Of a stretch of DNA of 26,696 nucleotides, positions 1 to 6,126 are shown in pieces. The position numbers were made by a program, and so were the translations under genes. The notes beneath the pieces were generated by a model. It was given only the letters and a program-made list of their open reading frames with translations. It had not been told where the DNA came from and did not search any database. This DNA is from Desulfococcus sp041737845 (GTDB taxonomy: Bacteria > Desulfobacterota > Desulfobacteria > Desulfobacterales > Desulfococcaceae). Positions within the stretch are counted from its first letter, which is position 1, and every line of letters begins with the position of its first letter. The stretch covers positions 1-26,696 of the forward strand of contig NZ_JBGSQX010000130.1 in assembly GCF_041737845.1 (NCBI RefSeq). The letters are read 5' to 3'.

Positions 1-268
1 GCCCGGGCTGAAGGTCGAGCATCGTCTCCCGGTTGATCAGGGCGTACACCACCAGGAGGGGGAATTTGTGGGTGACCTTTTCGGGCCGGTAGTGCTTCAG
101 CTTCACCCGGTCCTCTTCGTACACCACCGCGTAGGGCGTCGCGGCGAGGTCGGTTTCCAGCGGCCCCAGGAGCACTTCGGAAGCTTTCTGGGCAAGCGTC
201 TTGGCCTTTTCGCTGCTCTCCGTGAGTTTTTTCAGGATCAGGTCGACGGCGATTTTCGGCTGGCTCAT
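1..268 (-). CDS. phaC: Class III poly(3-hydroxyalkanoate) synthase subunit PhaC, N-terminal part (runs off the window)
   Basis: The minus frame opening at the ATG at 268-266 stays open to the window edge, giving 89 codons. It begins MSQPKIAVDLILKKL and continues with TPYAVVYEEDRVKLKHYRP and then PLLVVYALINRETMLDLQPG. This is the characteristic N-terminal region of class III PhaC, which works with PhaE to polymerise hydroxyacyl-CoA into storage granules in the cytoplasm. The lipase-like Cys-Asp-His active site lies beyond the window and cannot be checked. An AAGGAAAGG ribosome-binding site sits just upstream (minus strand), supporting the start. The gene is divergent from the histidine kinase at 713. 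The subunit class is inferred from sequence resemblance; phaE is not visible here. Confidence 0.85.
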   Translation of the reverse strand, partial: MSQPKIAVDLILKKLTESSEKAKTLAQKASEVLLGPLETDLAATPYAVVYEEDRVKLKHYRPEKVTHKFPLLVVYALINRETMLDLQPG

Positions 269-386
269 GCGGGTTTTCCTTTCCTTGCGCGGATTCATCT
301 TCTTCCGCGGGGACGCGGATGGCCGGTCGCCTCGAGAGCGCCCCGGGCGGTTTCATCAGCTTGTGAACGTCCCTTCAGGGCGCTTC

Positions 387-428
387 CATGCCGCGGCATG
401 CGGAGACGGCATGCGACGGGGCGTCTCC
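387..428. repeat. Adjacent palindrome and hairpin in the phaC upstream region
   Basis: CATGCCGCGGCATG (387-400) is a perfect 14-bp palindrome. Immediately after it, GGAGACG (402-408) and CGTCTCC (422-428) form a perfect 7-bp stem around a 13-nt loop. If phaC is transcribed from further right, both would lie in its 5' leader about 120-160 nt before the start codon. No function can be assigned. Confidence 0.45.
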
Positions 429-565
429 CGACGAAGCTCCATCCTCGCGGCGCTGCGGTCGATGAATGACGTGATGGTATATCCATCAGGCAACACACTG
501 AATTGGTTGTTGAGGCTTCTGCCGTGATTTGATAAATCAGGACAATTCGGAACAGCCTTCAACGA

Positions 566-582
566 TGTCCGAATTTCGGACA
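566..582. promoter_or_regulatory. 17-bp operator-like palindrome
   Basis: TGTCCGAATTTCGGACA has perfect 8-bp arms around one central base. A degenerate relative, AATTCGGAACAG, starts at 544, about 28 bp before the matching part (AATTTCGGACAG) of the palindrome. This suggests a pair of binding sites for a dimeric regulator. It sits about 130 bp before the histidine kinase start and about 300 bp before phaC, so it could serve either divergent gene. The regulator is unknown. Confidence 0.4.
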
Positions 583-614
583 GTCATAGCACGCAGGCCG
601 AGGAAGTTGATATA

Positions 615-649
615 GGGGGTTCTCATCATTTCACATGGGAGAATCCCCC
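615..649 (+). other. Bulged hairpin upstream of the histidine kinase
   Basis: GGGGGTTCTC (615-624) can pair with GAGAATCCCCC (639-649), leaving one bulged T and a 14-nt loop. No T-run follows, so it does not look like an intrinsic terminator. It lies about 65 nt before the kinase start and might be part of its leader. Confidence 0.3.
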
Positions 650-712
650 AGTTTCATGAACCGGCCGGATTTTCGAATCGTCATGGATTTTCCGGCCCGC
701 TGACGATCGCCC

Positions 713-2143
713 ATGAGAGAAATGCTGGACCATCCTGAATCCTGGTACCGGTTGCTGTTTGAAACCACACCGGATGCCATTCTTGTTCTTGACGAAGAGA
801 CCCGCCGCTTCGAGGCCGTCAACGGAAGCGCCGAGGATCTCTTCGGCCTTGCCGGAGAAAAATTTCTGGCCATGACCGCAGCGGATATCCTGGCCGTCGG
901 GGATCCCCCGTGGGGCGGAGATTCGCTCCGCAGGGGTCCGGAGATCCGGATTTTAAAGACCGGCGGCGGAGCGGTGTTCACGGGCGAGATTTCCGCGGGA
1001 GGATTCGTATCGGAAGGGCGGGCCAAGATCGTCTGGATCGTTCGGGACATCACGGAGCGGGTGCGCCGGGATGAGTCTATACGGAAAAAGGTCGAGCAGC
1101 CATACCGCAGCGTCCTTGACAACATCGCCATCGGCGCCACGCTGATCAGCCCCGATATGAGGATACTGACGCTGAACAAGCAGATGAAACGGTGGTATCC
1201 CCGTGTCGATTTTTCAGGGGAGCCGCTGTGCTACAGGAGCTTCAACGACCCCCCGGGGGAGAAGGTCTGTTCGTATTGCCCGGTGATCAAAACCCTGCGG
1301 GACGGCCAGGTGCACGAATCCGTGGCCGAAACGCCGTCGGGCGGCGGCATCCGCTATTTCCGCATTATTTCGTCGCCCGTCAAGGACGACGACGGCAGGG
1401 TCCAGGCCGCCATCGAGATGGTTGAGGACATCACCGGGCAGAAGCAGGCGGAGCGGCAGATCCAGAACCTTTCCCAGCAGCTCCTGAACGCGCAGGAAAA
1501 CGAGCGGCTGATGATCTCCAATGAACTGCACGACACTCTCGCCCAGGATCTTTCCACCGTCAAAATCTCCCTGGAGTTCCTTGCGGGGGAACCGTCGGCG
1601 CTGCCCCCGGATACCCGTCAAACCATCGCCCATCTGGGTGCGGTGCTGGGGCGGTCCATTCTGAGCGTCAGGAACCTCTCCTACGATCTCCGGCCCCCGG
1701 GACTCAAGGAGATCGGGCTCATCGAGACCCTGGCCTCCTATTGCGACGAATTCGAGGAGGAGACCGGCATCACCGCGAAATTCTACTCGGCCGGACTGAA
1801 AGGCCGGCCCATGGACCCGTTTCTGGAGATCAACATCTACCGTCTGGTGCAGGAGGGCCTCAACAACATCCGGAAGCACGCCGGGGCGGGCCGGGCCGTC
1901 GTCCGGCTGGTGGGGGTGTATCCCAACGTCATTCTCCGCATCGAGGACGACGGCAGGGGATTTGATGCCGGGGAGCGCGGTCAGCCTGCCGGCGGCGAAA
2001 GGCGGATGGGCATCAGCAGCATGACGGAGCGGGTCAACCTCCTCATGGGACGCATGGAGATCCGGTCCCGGCCGGGGGAGGGCACCCGGATTTTCATCAA
2101 ATTTCCTTTCCGGGACGGCGCAACGGATCCCGAGCGGCGCTGA
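713..2143 (+). CDS. PAS-domain sensor histidine kinase, NarL-type (HisKA_3), with a Cys-bearing PAS domain
   Basis: A 476-aa soluble sensor kinase with no signal peptide or membrane segment. Residues about 10-117 form a PAS domain ending in the WIVRDITER motif. Residues about 128-247 form a second PAS-like domain carrying Cys173, Cys186 and Cys189 in LCY...CSYCP, a possible metal or redox site. A short coiled linker leads to the HisKA_3 dimerisation box around ELHDTLAQDL with phospho-acceptor His273. The HATPase domain follows (N-box EGLNNIRKHA near 384, G-box EDDGRGF at 411-417, GIS/M motif near 433). HisKA_3 kinases normally signal to LuxR/NarL-type response regulators; none is encoded in this window, so the kinase is an orphan here. 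The start is uncertain: ATG at 713 lacks a clear ribosome-binding site, and an in-frame ATG at 722 is an alternative. Confidence 0.85.
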   Translation: MREMLDHPESWYRLLFETTPDAILVLDEETRRFEAVNGSAEDLFGLAGEKFLAMTAADILAVGDPPWGGDSLRRGPEIRILKTGGGAVFTGEISAGGFVSEGRAKIVWIVRDITERVRRDESIRKKVEQPYRSVLDNIAIGATLISPDMRILTLNKQMKRWYPRVDFSGEPLCYRSFNDPPGEKVCSYCPVIKTLRDGQVHESVAETPSGGGIRYFRIISSPVKDDDGRVQAAIEMVEDITGQKQAERQIQNLSQQLLNAQENERLMISNELHDTLAQDLSTVKISLEFLAGEPSALPPDTRQTIAHLGAVLGRSILSVRNLSYDLRPPGLKEIGLIETLASYCDEFEEETGITAKFYSAGLKGRPMDPFLEINIYRLVQEGLNNIRKHAGAGRAVVRLVGVYPNVILRIEDDGRGFDAGERGQPAGGERRMGISSMTERVNLLMGRMEIRSRPGEGTRIFIKFPFRDGATDPERR

Positions 2144-2227
2144 GGCGACCGGTGGCGCGCGCGGTCAGGTCATCCTTCGGTCTTTCGGGAAAATATCCCA
2201 TGCAAATGATGCCTATCCCCTATGTAC

Positions 2228-2289
2228 AAACCGGGCCTCCCTGGTTTATTGAAGTTGAGGAGAAGCCGGTGGCAACCCGCCACCTCAAC
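2228..2289 (+). promoter_or_regulatory. Structured 5' leader (two consecutive hairpins) before the 71-aa Cys protein
   Basis: Hairpin 1: AAACCGGG (2228-2235), loop CCT, then CCC and GGTTT (2239-2247) with one bulged T. Hairpin 2: an outer stem GTTGA/TCAAC (2254-2258 with 2285-2289) encloses a perfect 6-bp stem GGTGGC/GCCACC (2268-2273 with 2279-2284), with a 5' internal bulge. GGTGG could instead pair with a second CCACC at 2290-2294. CCTCC near the tip of hairpin 1 is complementary to GGAGG of the ribosome-binding site (2304-2308). The layout resembles a cis-regulatory leader, but I could not match it to a riboswitch class I know, and there is no T-run. A role is inferred, not shown. Confidence 0.4.
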
Positions 2290-2316
2290 CCACCCAAGTC
2301 TTCGGAGGGGCATGAG

Positions 2317-2532
2317 ATGGGCGAAAAGAATGGATCCTGTCAGGAAGGCAGCACCCTCGACATTCCGCACCTCATCCGCAGCATCCAGCGCATCGAGGGG
2401 GGCCGGGCCTGCTTCGGCAAGCCCGGAGCGGAATGCGATCCCGCTTCGTGCCGCTGGCAGGACCTCTGCGCCAGGATGCATCCCCAGGCCTTCCCGGGAC
2501 CGCCGGAAGGCCCTTCGAAAAAAAGGAAATGA
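2317..2532 (+). CDS. Small Cys-cluster protein of unknown function (71 aa)
   Basis: The core reads HLIRSIQRIEGGRACFG followed by three more cysteines. Cys32, Cys40, Cys45 and Cys51 form a C-x7-C-x4-C-x5-C cluster that may bind a metal. From memory, the LIRxIQxxEG...CF...C...C.W...C pattern occurs in small deltaproteobacterial proteins, some with an N-terminal SAP-like DNA-binding helix pair; that N-terminal part is missing here. The start is ATG 2317 because GGAGGGG (2304-2310) stands 6 nt before it. The frame is open upstream to GTG 2152, but that portion would translate the structured leader. The C-terminus is basic and Pro/Lys-rich. It follows the histidine kinase on the same strand and converges on purN. 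Function is unknown. Confidence 0.65.
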   Translation: MGEKNGSCQEGSTLDIPHLIRSIQRIEGGRACFGKPGAECDPASCRWQDLCARMHPQAFPGPPEGPSKKRK

Positions 2533-2546
2533 GCGCGGCGCCCCGC

Positions 2547-3353
2547 CTATGAAGCCGACCGGGCCAAGATCTCCACAACGGACCTCTCCGCCGTCCGCCC
2601 ATCCCCCGGCGCATAGCCTCTTCGGACCACCCTGAGCCGGTTTTCGGCATAAAGCTGGATGCACTCGGGATAGAGCTCCCACTCCTGCCGGAGCCCCTTT
2701 TCCTTTACGGCATCCAGGGAATCCCCGGGCGCGATGGGAAAGGCCCGCTGCCCGATGATGGGGCCCGAGTCCTCGCCGTAATCGACGAAATGAACCGTGC
2801 ACCCGCCGACTTTGCAGCCGTAGCGATAGGTGTCGCCGTAGCCGTCCACGCCGGGAAAGGCAGGCAGAATCGCCGGATGGATGTTCATGATCCGGGGCTT
2901 TTCTGGGTCGCCGTTGACGCGGTCGATGAAATAGGGCGTCAGGGTCCTCATGAATCCCGCCAGGACCAGCAGGTCGAAGCCGTGAACCGCCATCTGCTCA
3001 AGGAGCGCGGCCTCGGCCGCGGCGCGGGCCGTGAAAAACCGCGTCAGCGTGCCCGGGTCGGTGCCGGGGGGAAAAAGGTGCTGCCGGGAGAGGACGCGGT
3101 CCATGTCGAAATCCGGGGGCGGGGAAATCCCCCCGGGATCTTCCCTGTATCGGCGGATGATATCCGAATAGTCCACGCAGAACCGGGGGATATGGTGTTT
3201 CCCGGCCCGTTCGAGACCTCCCGCGCGGGGGGTGTCGGACCCGACAAAGACGATATGGGCGTCGAGCTGTCCGGCCAGGCTGCGGTCGATGATGGCCTGG
3301 AGGTTGGTGCCCCCGCCAGAAATCAGGGCGCCGACGCGGATTTTGTTGCTCAT
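2547..3353 (-). CDS. purN: Phosphoribosylglycinamide formyltransferase PurN (GART), long form
   Basis: A 268-aa cytoplasmic enzyme that transfers the formyl group of 10-formyl-THF to GAR in purine synthesis. The N-terminus VGALISGGGTNLQAIID is the conserved phosphate loop. The catalytic set is Asn157 and His159 in IMNIHPAILP and Asp195 in GEDSGPII, matching N106, H108 and D144 of the E. coli enzyme. LVLAGFMRTLTP is also typical. It is about 55 residues longer than E. coli PurN, mostly from an insertion around residues 66-107 before the FDLLVLAGFMR strand. I chose ATG 3353, where family homology begins and AGGAGG lies 9 nt upstream; the frame is open further upstream without homology. The gene is divergent from trxA. 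Confidence 0.92.
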   Translation of the reverse strand: MSNKIRVGALISGGGTNLQAIIDRSLAGQLDAHIVFVGSDTPRAGGLERAGKHHIPRFCVDYSDIIRRYREDPGGISPPPDFDMDRVLSRQHLFPPGTDPGTLTRFFTARAAAEAALLEQMAVHGFDLLVLAGFMRTLTPYFIDRVNGDPEKPRIMNIHPAILPAFPGVDGYGDTYRYGCKVGGCTVHFVDYGEDSGPIIGQRAFPIAPGDSLDAVKEKGLRQEWELYPECIQLYAENRLRVVRRGYAPGDGRTAERSVVEILARSAS

Positions 3354-3523
3354 GGGGATAAGCCTCCTTTCGGAAGAGAACAGGATATGGACGCCGGGAG
3401 CAGGGAGATGGGCCTGGGAACCCTGCGTGACCGGGCCTCCGGGGCATGGCACCAGAGGTAGCAGAAGGCCTGGATCCTGTCAATCCCGCGGCCGCGCCGG
3501 CCCCCTGCCGCAATGCAATCTGG

Positions 3524-3552
3524 TTGACAACAAACCCTGCTGTCACTATAAT
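3524..3552 (+). promoter_or_regulatory. Consensus sigma70 promoter of the trxA operon
   Basis: TTGACA (3524-3529) and TATAAT (3547-3552) are both perfect matches to the housekeeping consensus and are separated by exactly 17 bp. The -10 ends 38 nt before the trxA ATG, leaving a short leader. This predicts strong constitutive expression of trxA-trxB-bamD. Confidence 0.9.
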
Positions 3553-3590
3553 CTCTGGATTCAACAACCCCAAAGAAAGGACACAGGATT

Positions 3591-3917
3591 ATGGCCGAAG
3601 GTGTTATGGATATTGACGATAACGGATTTGAAGCGGAAGTGCTGAAATCGGACATACCGGTTCTGGTGGATTTTTGGGCGCCGTGGTGCGGGCCGTGCAA
3701 GGCGATCGCACCGACAGTCGAGCAGCTCGCAAAGGATTTCGTAGGAAAGATCAAATTCACGAAGTGCAATGTGGACGACAATCCAATCACACCCGCGAAA
3801 TACGGCATCCGCGCCATCCCCACTCTCATTTTTTTCAAGGGCGGCGAGGTCGCCGACCAGATTACCGGGATGGTCGCCAAGGCCAAACTGGAGGAGGCCA
3901 TCAACAAACTGCTGTAA
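3591..3917 (+). CDS. trxA: Thioredoxin TrxA
   Basis: A 108-aa cytoplasmic dithiol/disulfide carrier with the classic active site WAPWCGPCK (Cys33 and Cys36). The cis-proline segment IRAIPTLIFFKGGEV and the C-terminal helix complete the thioredoxin fold at the usual family length. Reduced thioredoxin supplies electrons to enzymes such as ribonucleotide reductase, methionine sulfoxide reductase and PAPS or peroxide reductases. The ATG follows GAAAGGA by 9 nt and a perfect sigma70 promoter. It is first in an operon with its reductase trxB 71 nt downstream. Confidence 0.96.
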   Translation: MAEGVMDIDDNGFEAEVLKSDIPVLVDFWAPWCGPCKAIAPTVEQLAKDFVGKIKFTKCNVDDNPITPAKYGIRAIPTLIFFKGGEVADQITGMVAKAKLEEAINKLL

Positions 3918-3988
3918 GACAGGCAGTCCGTCCATCGGGTGCGATCCCCTTCGTGAAACGGATCTGCACGCAGTTTGGGGAATCATGA

Positions 3989-4918
3989 ATGGCAGATGTT
4001 GATTTCGATCTTGTGATCATCGGCGGGGGCCCGGCCGGATTGACCGCCGGGCTTTACGCGGCGCGCGCGCGCCTCAGGACGCTGCTGCTGGAAGGCCATC
4101 TTCCCGGGGGGCAGGTTCTCATTACCGACCGGGTCGAGAATTACCCGGGCTATCCCGAAGGCATCACCGGCATCGACCTTGTCCGGGGAATGACCGATCA
4201 GGCCAAACGCTTCGGCCTCGAGATGGATGCCCGGAAGGTCGAATCCCTGAGCCTGGAAGGGCCGGTCAAGGTGGTCAACGCCGGGGGCCGGAGCTTCCGG
4301 ACCTGCGCCGTCGTCGTCGCCACGGGGGCTTCTCCGAAAAAGCTGGGGGTCCCCGGGGAGGATCAGTTCTTCGGAAAAGGGATCTCCTCCTGCGCCACTT
4401 GCGACGGGCCTTTCTACAAGGACCGCGTGGTCGCCGCCGTGGGCGGGGGGGATACGGCGGTTCAGGAGAGCGTGTTTCTGACGAAGTTTGCCAGCAAGGT
4501 CTATCTCATCCATCGCAGGGACCGGTTCCGGGCCGAGAAAATTCTTCAGGAGAGGGCCCTTGGCAACGAAAAGATAGAGATTCTCTGGGATACGGTGGTG
4601 ACGGGCGTCAGCGGCCTCACCCACGTGGAGAACATCCATATCCGGAACCTCAAGTCCGGTGAAGGGCGGACGCTCAGGGCGGACGCCTTTTTTGTGTGGA
4701 TCGGCATTCACCCCAATGCCGATTTTCTGGGAGACGGTCTTGCGCGGGACGCCCAGGGCTTTATCCAGACGGATGATCACATGGCAACGTCGGTTCCCGG
4801 CATATTCGCGGCGGGAGACGTGAGGGCCACGCCCCTGCGTCAGATCGCCACCGCCGTGGGTGACGGCGCCCTTGCCGCCGCTTCTGCGGAGCATTACATA
4901 GACCAGTTGGTGAGATGA
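3989..4918 (+). CDS. trxB: Thioredoxin reductase TrxB
   Basis: A 309-aa flavoenzyme that passes electrons from NADPH through FAD to thioredoxin. GGGPAG (residues 12-17) binds FAD. CATC (Cys135, Cys138) is the redox-active pair. GGGDTAV near 152-158 is the pyridine-nucleotide fold, and HRRDRFRA carries the arginines typical of NADPH preference. GIFAAGDVR is the second FAD motif. The ATG at 3989 has GGGGA upstream. With trxA it forms a complete thioredoxin couple. The stop overlaps the bamD start (ATGA), so translation is likely coupled. Confidence 0.96.
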   Translation: MADVDFDLVIIGGGPAGLTAGLYAARARLRTLLLEGHLPGGQVLITDRVENYPGYPEGITGIDLVRGMTDQAKRFGLEMDARKVESLSLEGPVKVVNAGGRSFRTCAVVVATGASPKKLGVPGEDQFFGKGISSCATCDGPFYKDRVVAAVGGGDTAVQESVFLTKFASKVYLIHRRDRFRAEKILQERALGNEKIEILWDTVVTGVSGLTHVENIHIRNLKSGEGRTLRADAFFVWIGIHPNADFLGDGLARDAQGFIQTDDHMATSVPGIFAAGDVRATPLRQIATAVGDGALAAASAEHYIDQLVR

Positions 4919-5634
4919 AAAAAACAATTTTAGCGGTCATGACCTTGGTGGTGTTTCTCGCGGGGTGCTCGTGGTTCCAGTCGAAGGATGAAGAGTCCTC
5001 CGAGGACCTCGTCAGCGACGCCATGTACAACTATGAAAGCGCCGATTATCGGAACGCCATAGAATCCTTTGAAAAGCTCAAAGACTGGTATCCCTACAGC
5101 AAGTATGCGATCCTGGCGGAGCTCAAGATCGCAGACGCCCGCTACCGGCTGGAAGAGTACGACGAAGCCATCGCCGCCTACGAGGCGTTTGAGAGCCTCC
5201 ACCCGAGAAACGAGGCGATCCCCTATGTCATCTACCAGATCGGGACCTGCTATTTCGAGCAGATCGATACGGTTGACCGGGACCAGAGCGTCGCGGAAAA
5301 GGCCATGGAGGTCTATGCGCGGCTCGTGAAGCAGTTTCCCGACGATCCCTACGCGGCAAAGGCGCGGGAAAATATCAAGGCATGCCAGAAAAGCCTCTCC
5401 GGCCACGAGTTTTATGTCGGCATGTTCTATTTCAAGAACAAGAACTACCGGCCCGCCCTCACGCGCTTCAAATCCGTTCTCGCCAACTATCCGGACGTGG
5501 GGATCCACCAGAAAGCGATCCAGTACATCGCGTTGTGCGAGGATAAACTCAGGGAAAACGCCCTGGATGCCAAATCGGACGAGAAGGATGCATCCACCGA
5601 ACCGGAGTCCTCCGGCGCACGGCCGGTCGATTAG
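4915..5634 (+). CDS. bamD: Outer membrane assembly lipoprotein BamD
   Basis: A 239-aa lipoprotein with a short signal peptide and lipobox LAGC (lipidated Cys18). It is followed by tetratricopeptide-like helices containing repeats such as DYRNAIESFEKLKDWYPYSKYA, EYDEAIAAYEAFESLHP and NYRPALTRFKSVLANYPD. This is the layout of BamD/YfiO, the essential periplasm-facing lipoprotein that works with BamA to insert beta-barrel proteins into the outer membrane. The C-terminal tail from about residue 215 is charged and low-complexity. It overlaps trxB by 4 nt and is last in the trxA operon, which is unusual company for a Bam component. Confidence 0.9.
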   Translation: MKKTILAVMTLVVFLAGCSWFQSKDEESSEDLVSDAMYNYESADYRNAIESFEKLKDWYPYSKYAILAELKIADARYRLEEYDEAIAAYEAFESLHPRNEAIPYVIYQIGTCYFEQIDTVDRDQSVAEKAMEVYARLVKQFPDDPYAAKARENIKACQKSLSGHEFYVGMFYFKNKNYRPALTRFKSVLANYPDVGIHQKAIQYIALCEDKLRENALDAKSDEKDASTEPESSGARPVD

Positions 5635-5647
5635 TCTGAAAAAAATC

Positions 5648-5676
5648 TTTACACGGGAAAACGCATCGCCTATATT
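5648..5676 (+). promoter_or_regulatory. Sigma70-like promoter of rpmB
   Basis: TTTACA (5648-5653) and TATATT (5671-5676) are each one base from consensus with a 17-bp spacer. The remaining roughly 120 nt before the rpmB ATG would be an untranslated leader. It contains short GC-rich complementarities (GCGGG with CCCGC) but no structure I recognise as a known ribosomal-protein leader. Confidence 0.7.
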
Positions 5677-5799
5677 ACACAATTGCGCTTTTGCCGAGTC
5701 ACCTGCGGGGCCATCACGGTGCGTCCCGCCACGGTCTCATCAAATTGGCACCGAGAAACGAAACCGAAGTGAAACATCCAGAGTCAAGGAGTGATCATC

Positions 5800-5991
5800 A
5801 TGTCCAAAATGTGTGAGATCTGCGGCAAACGCCCGCAGGTCGGAAACAACGTCAGTCATGCGCACAATCTCAACAAACGCCGTTTCAACCCCAACCTGCA
5901 GCGGGTCCGGGCCATGCGGGGCAAACAGGTCCGGAAGATAATCGTCTGCACCCAGTGCATCAAGACCGGTCGGGTCGTCAAGGCGGCCTAA
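5800..5991 (+). CDS. rpmB: 50S ribosomal protein L28
   Basis: A 63-aa basic protein beginning MSKMCEICGKRPQVGNNVSHAHN, the standard L28 N-terminus. CEIC near the start and CTQC near the end form the paired CxxC motifs of the zinc-binding (C+) version of L28. It binds 23S rRNA in the large subunit. The start is ATG 5800 rather than GTG 5791, because AAGGAG lies 8 nt upstream and homology begins there. It is transcribed alone and converges on rel, with a palindromic repeat between the two 3' ends. Confidence 0.96.
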   Translation: MSKMCEICGKRPQVGNNVSHAHNLNKRRFNPNLQRVRAMRGKQVRKIIVCTQCIKTGRVVKAA

Positions 5992-6004
5992 CGTCCATCA
6001 TACA

Positions 6005-6126
6005 GATGGTTTCGTAAAAAGTTCGAGATACGGCTTGCGAACCCAGAGAAGTGCGGCGTACATGCAGTACGCCGCAGTGACGAGGGATACGCGCAACCCA
6101 GATATCGGGCTTTTTTCGGGACCGTC
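6005..6126. repeat. MITE/REP-like palindromic element between rpmB and rel
   Basis: A 122-bp non-coding element folds almost end to end. The ends, 6005-6024 and 6107-6126, are imperfect inverted repeats (14 of 20 identical; five of the six differences keep G-U pairing). Inside them a second imperfect pair matches at about 11 of 15 positions. The core is a perfect 10-bp stem (6052-6061 with 6067-6076) around the loop ATGCA. T-runs lie near both ends (6111-6116 on plus; 6016-6020 on minus), so it may also act as a bidirectional terminator for the convergent genes. Its last bases overlap the rel stop codon. No second copy was found by eye in this window, no target duplication is evident, and it encodes no transposase. 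Confidence 0.65.

Larger units (their letters stand above)
269..712. other. Intergenic region between divergent phaC and histidine kinase, rich in inverted repeats
   Basis: No convincing gene lies here; the small reading frames lack ribosome-binding sites and recognisable products. The stretch holds a perfect 14-bp palindrome (387-400), a 7-bp stem with a 13-nt loop (402-408 with 422-428), a 17-bp operator-like palindrome (566-582) and a bulged 10-bp hairpin (615-649). I see no convincing sigma54 (GG-N10-GC) or strong sigma70 promoter. The region must nevertheless contain the control signals for both divergent genes. Confidence 0.6.

Noticed and set aside
635..703. 22-codon frame just before the histidine kinase
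   Set aside because: No Shine-Dalgarno precedes it and its start lies inside the 615-649 hairpin; too little support.
2152..2316. Upstream extension of the 71-aa Cys protein from GTG 2152
   Set aside because: It would translate the hairpin leader and lacks a ribosome-binding site, whereas ATG 2317 has GGAGGGG at good spacing.
2516..2560. A-run 2518-2524 and the nearby GC-rich repeat as a purN terminator
   Set aside because: The T-run on the minus strand is separated from a weak stem by about 8 nt, and the stem is poorly defined.
3455..3483. Minus-strand TTGACA as a purN promoter
   Set aside because: The -35 is perfect, but the hexamer at 17 bp (TACCTC) is a poor -10, so I did not list it.
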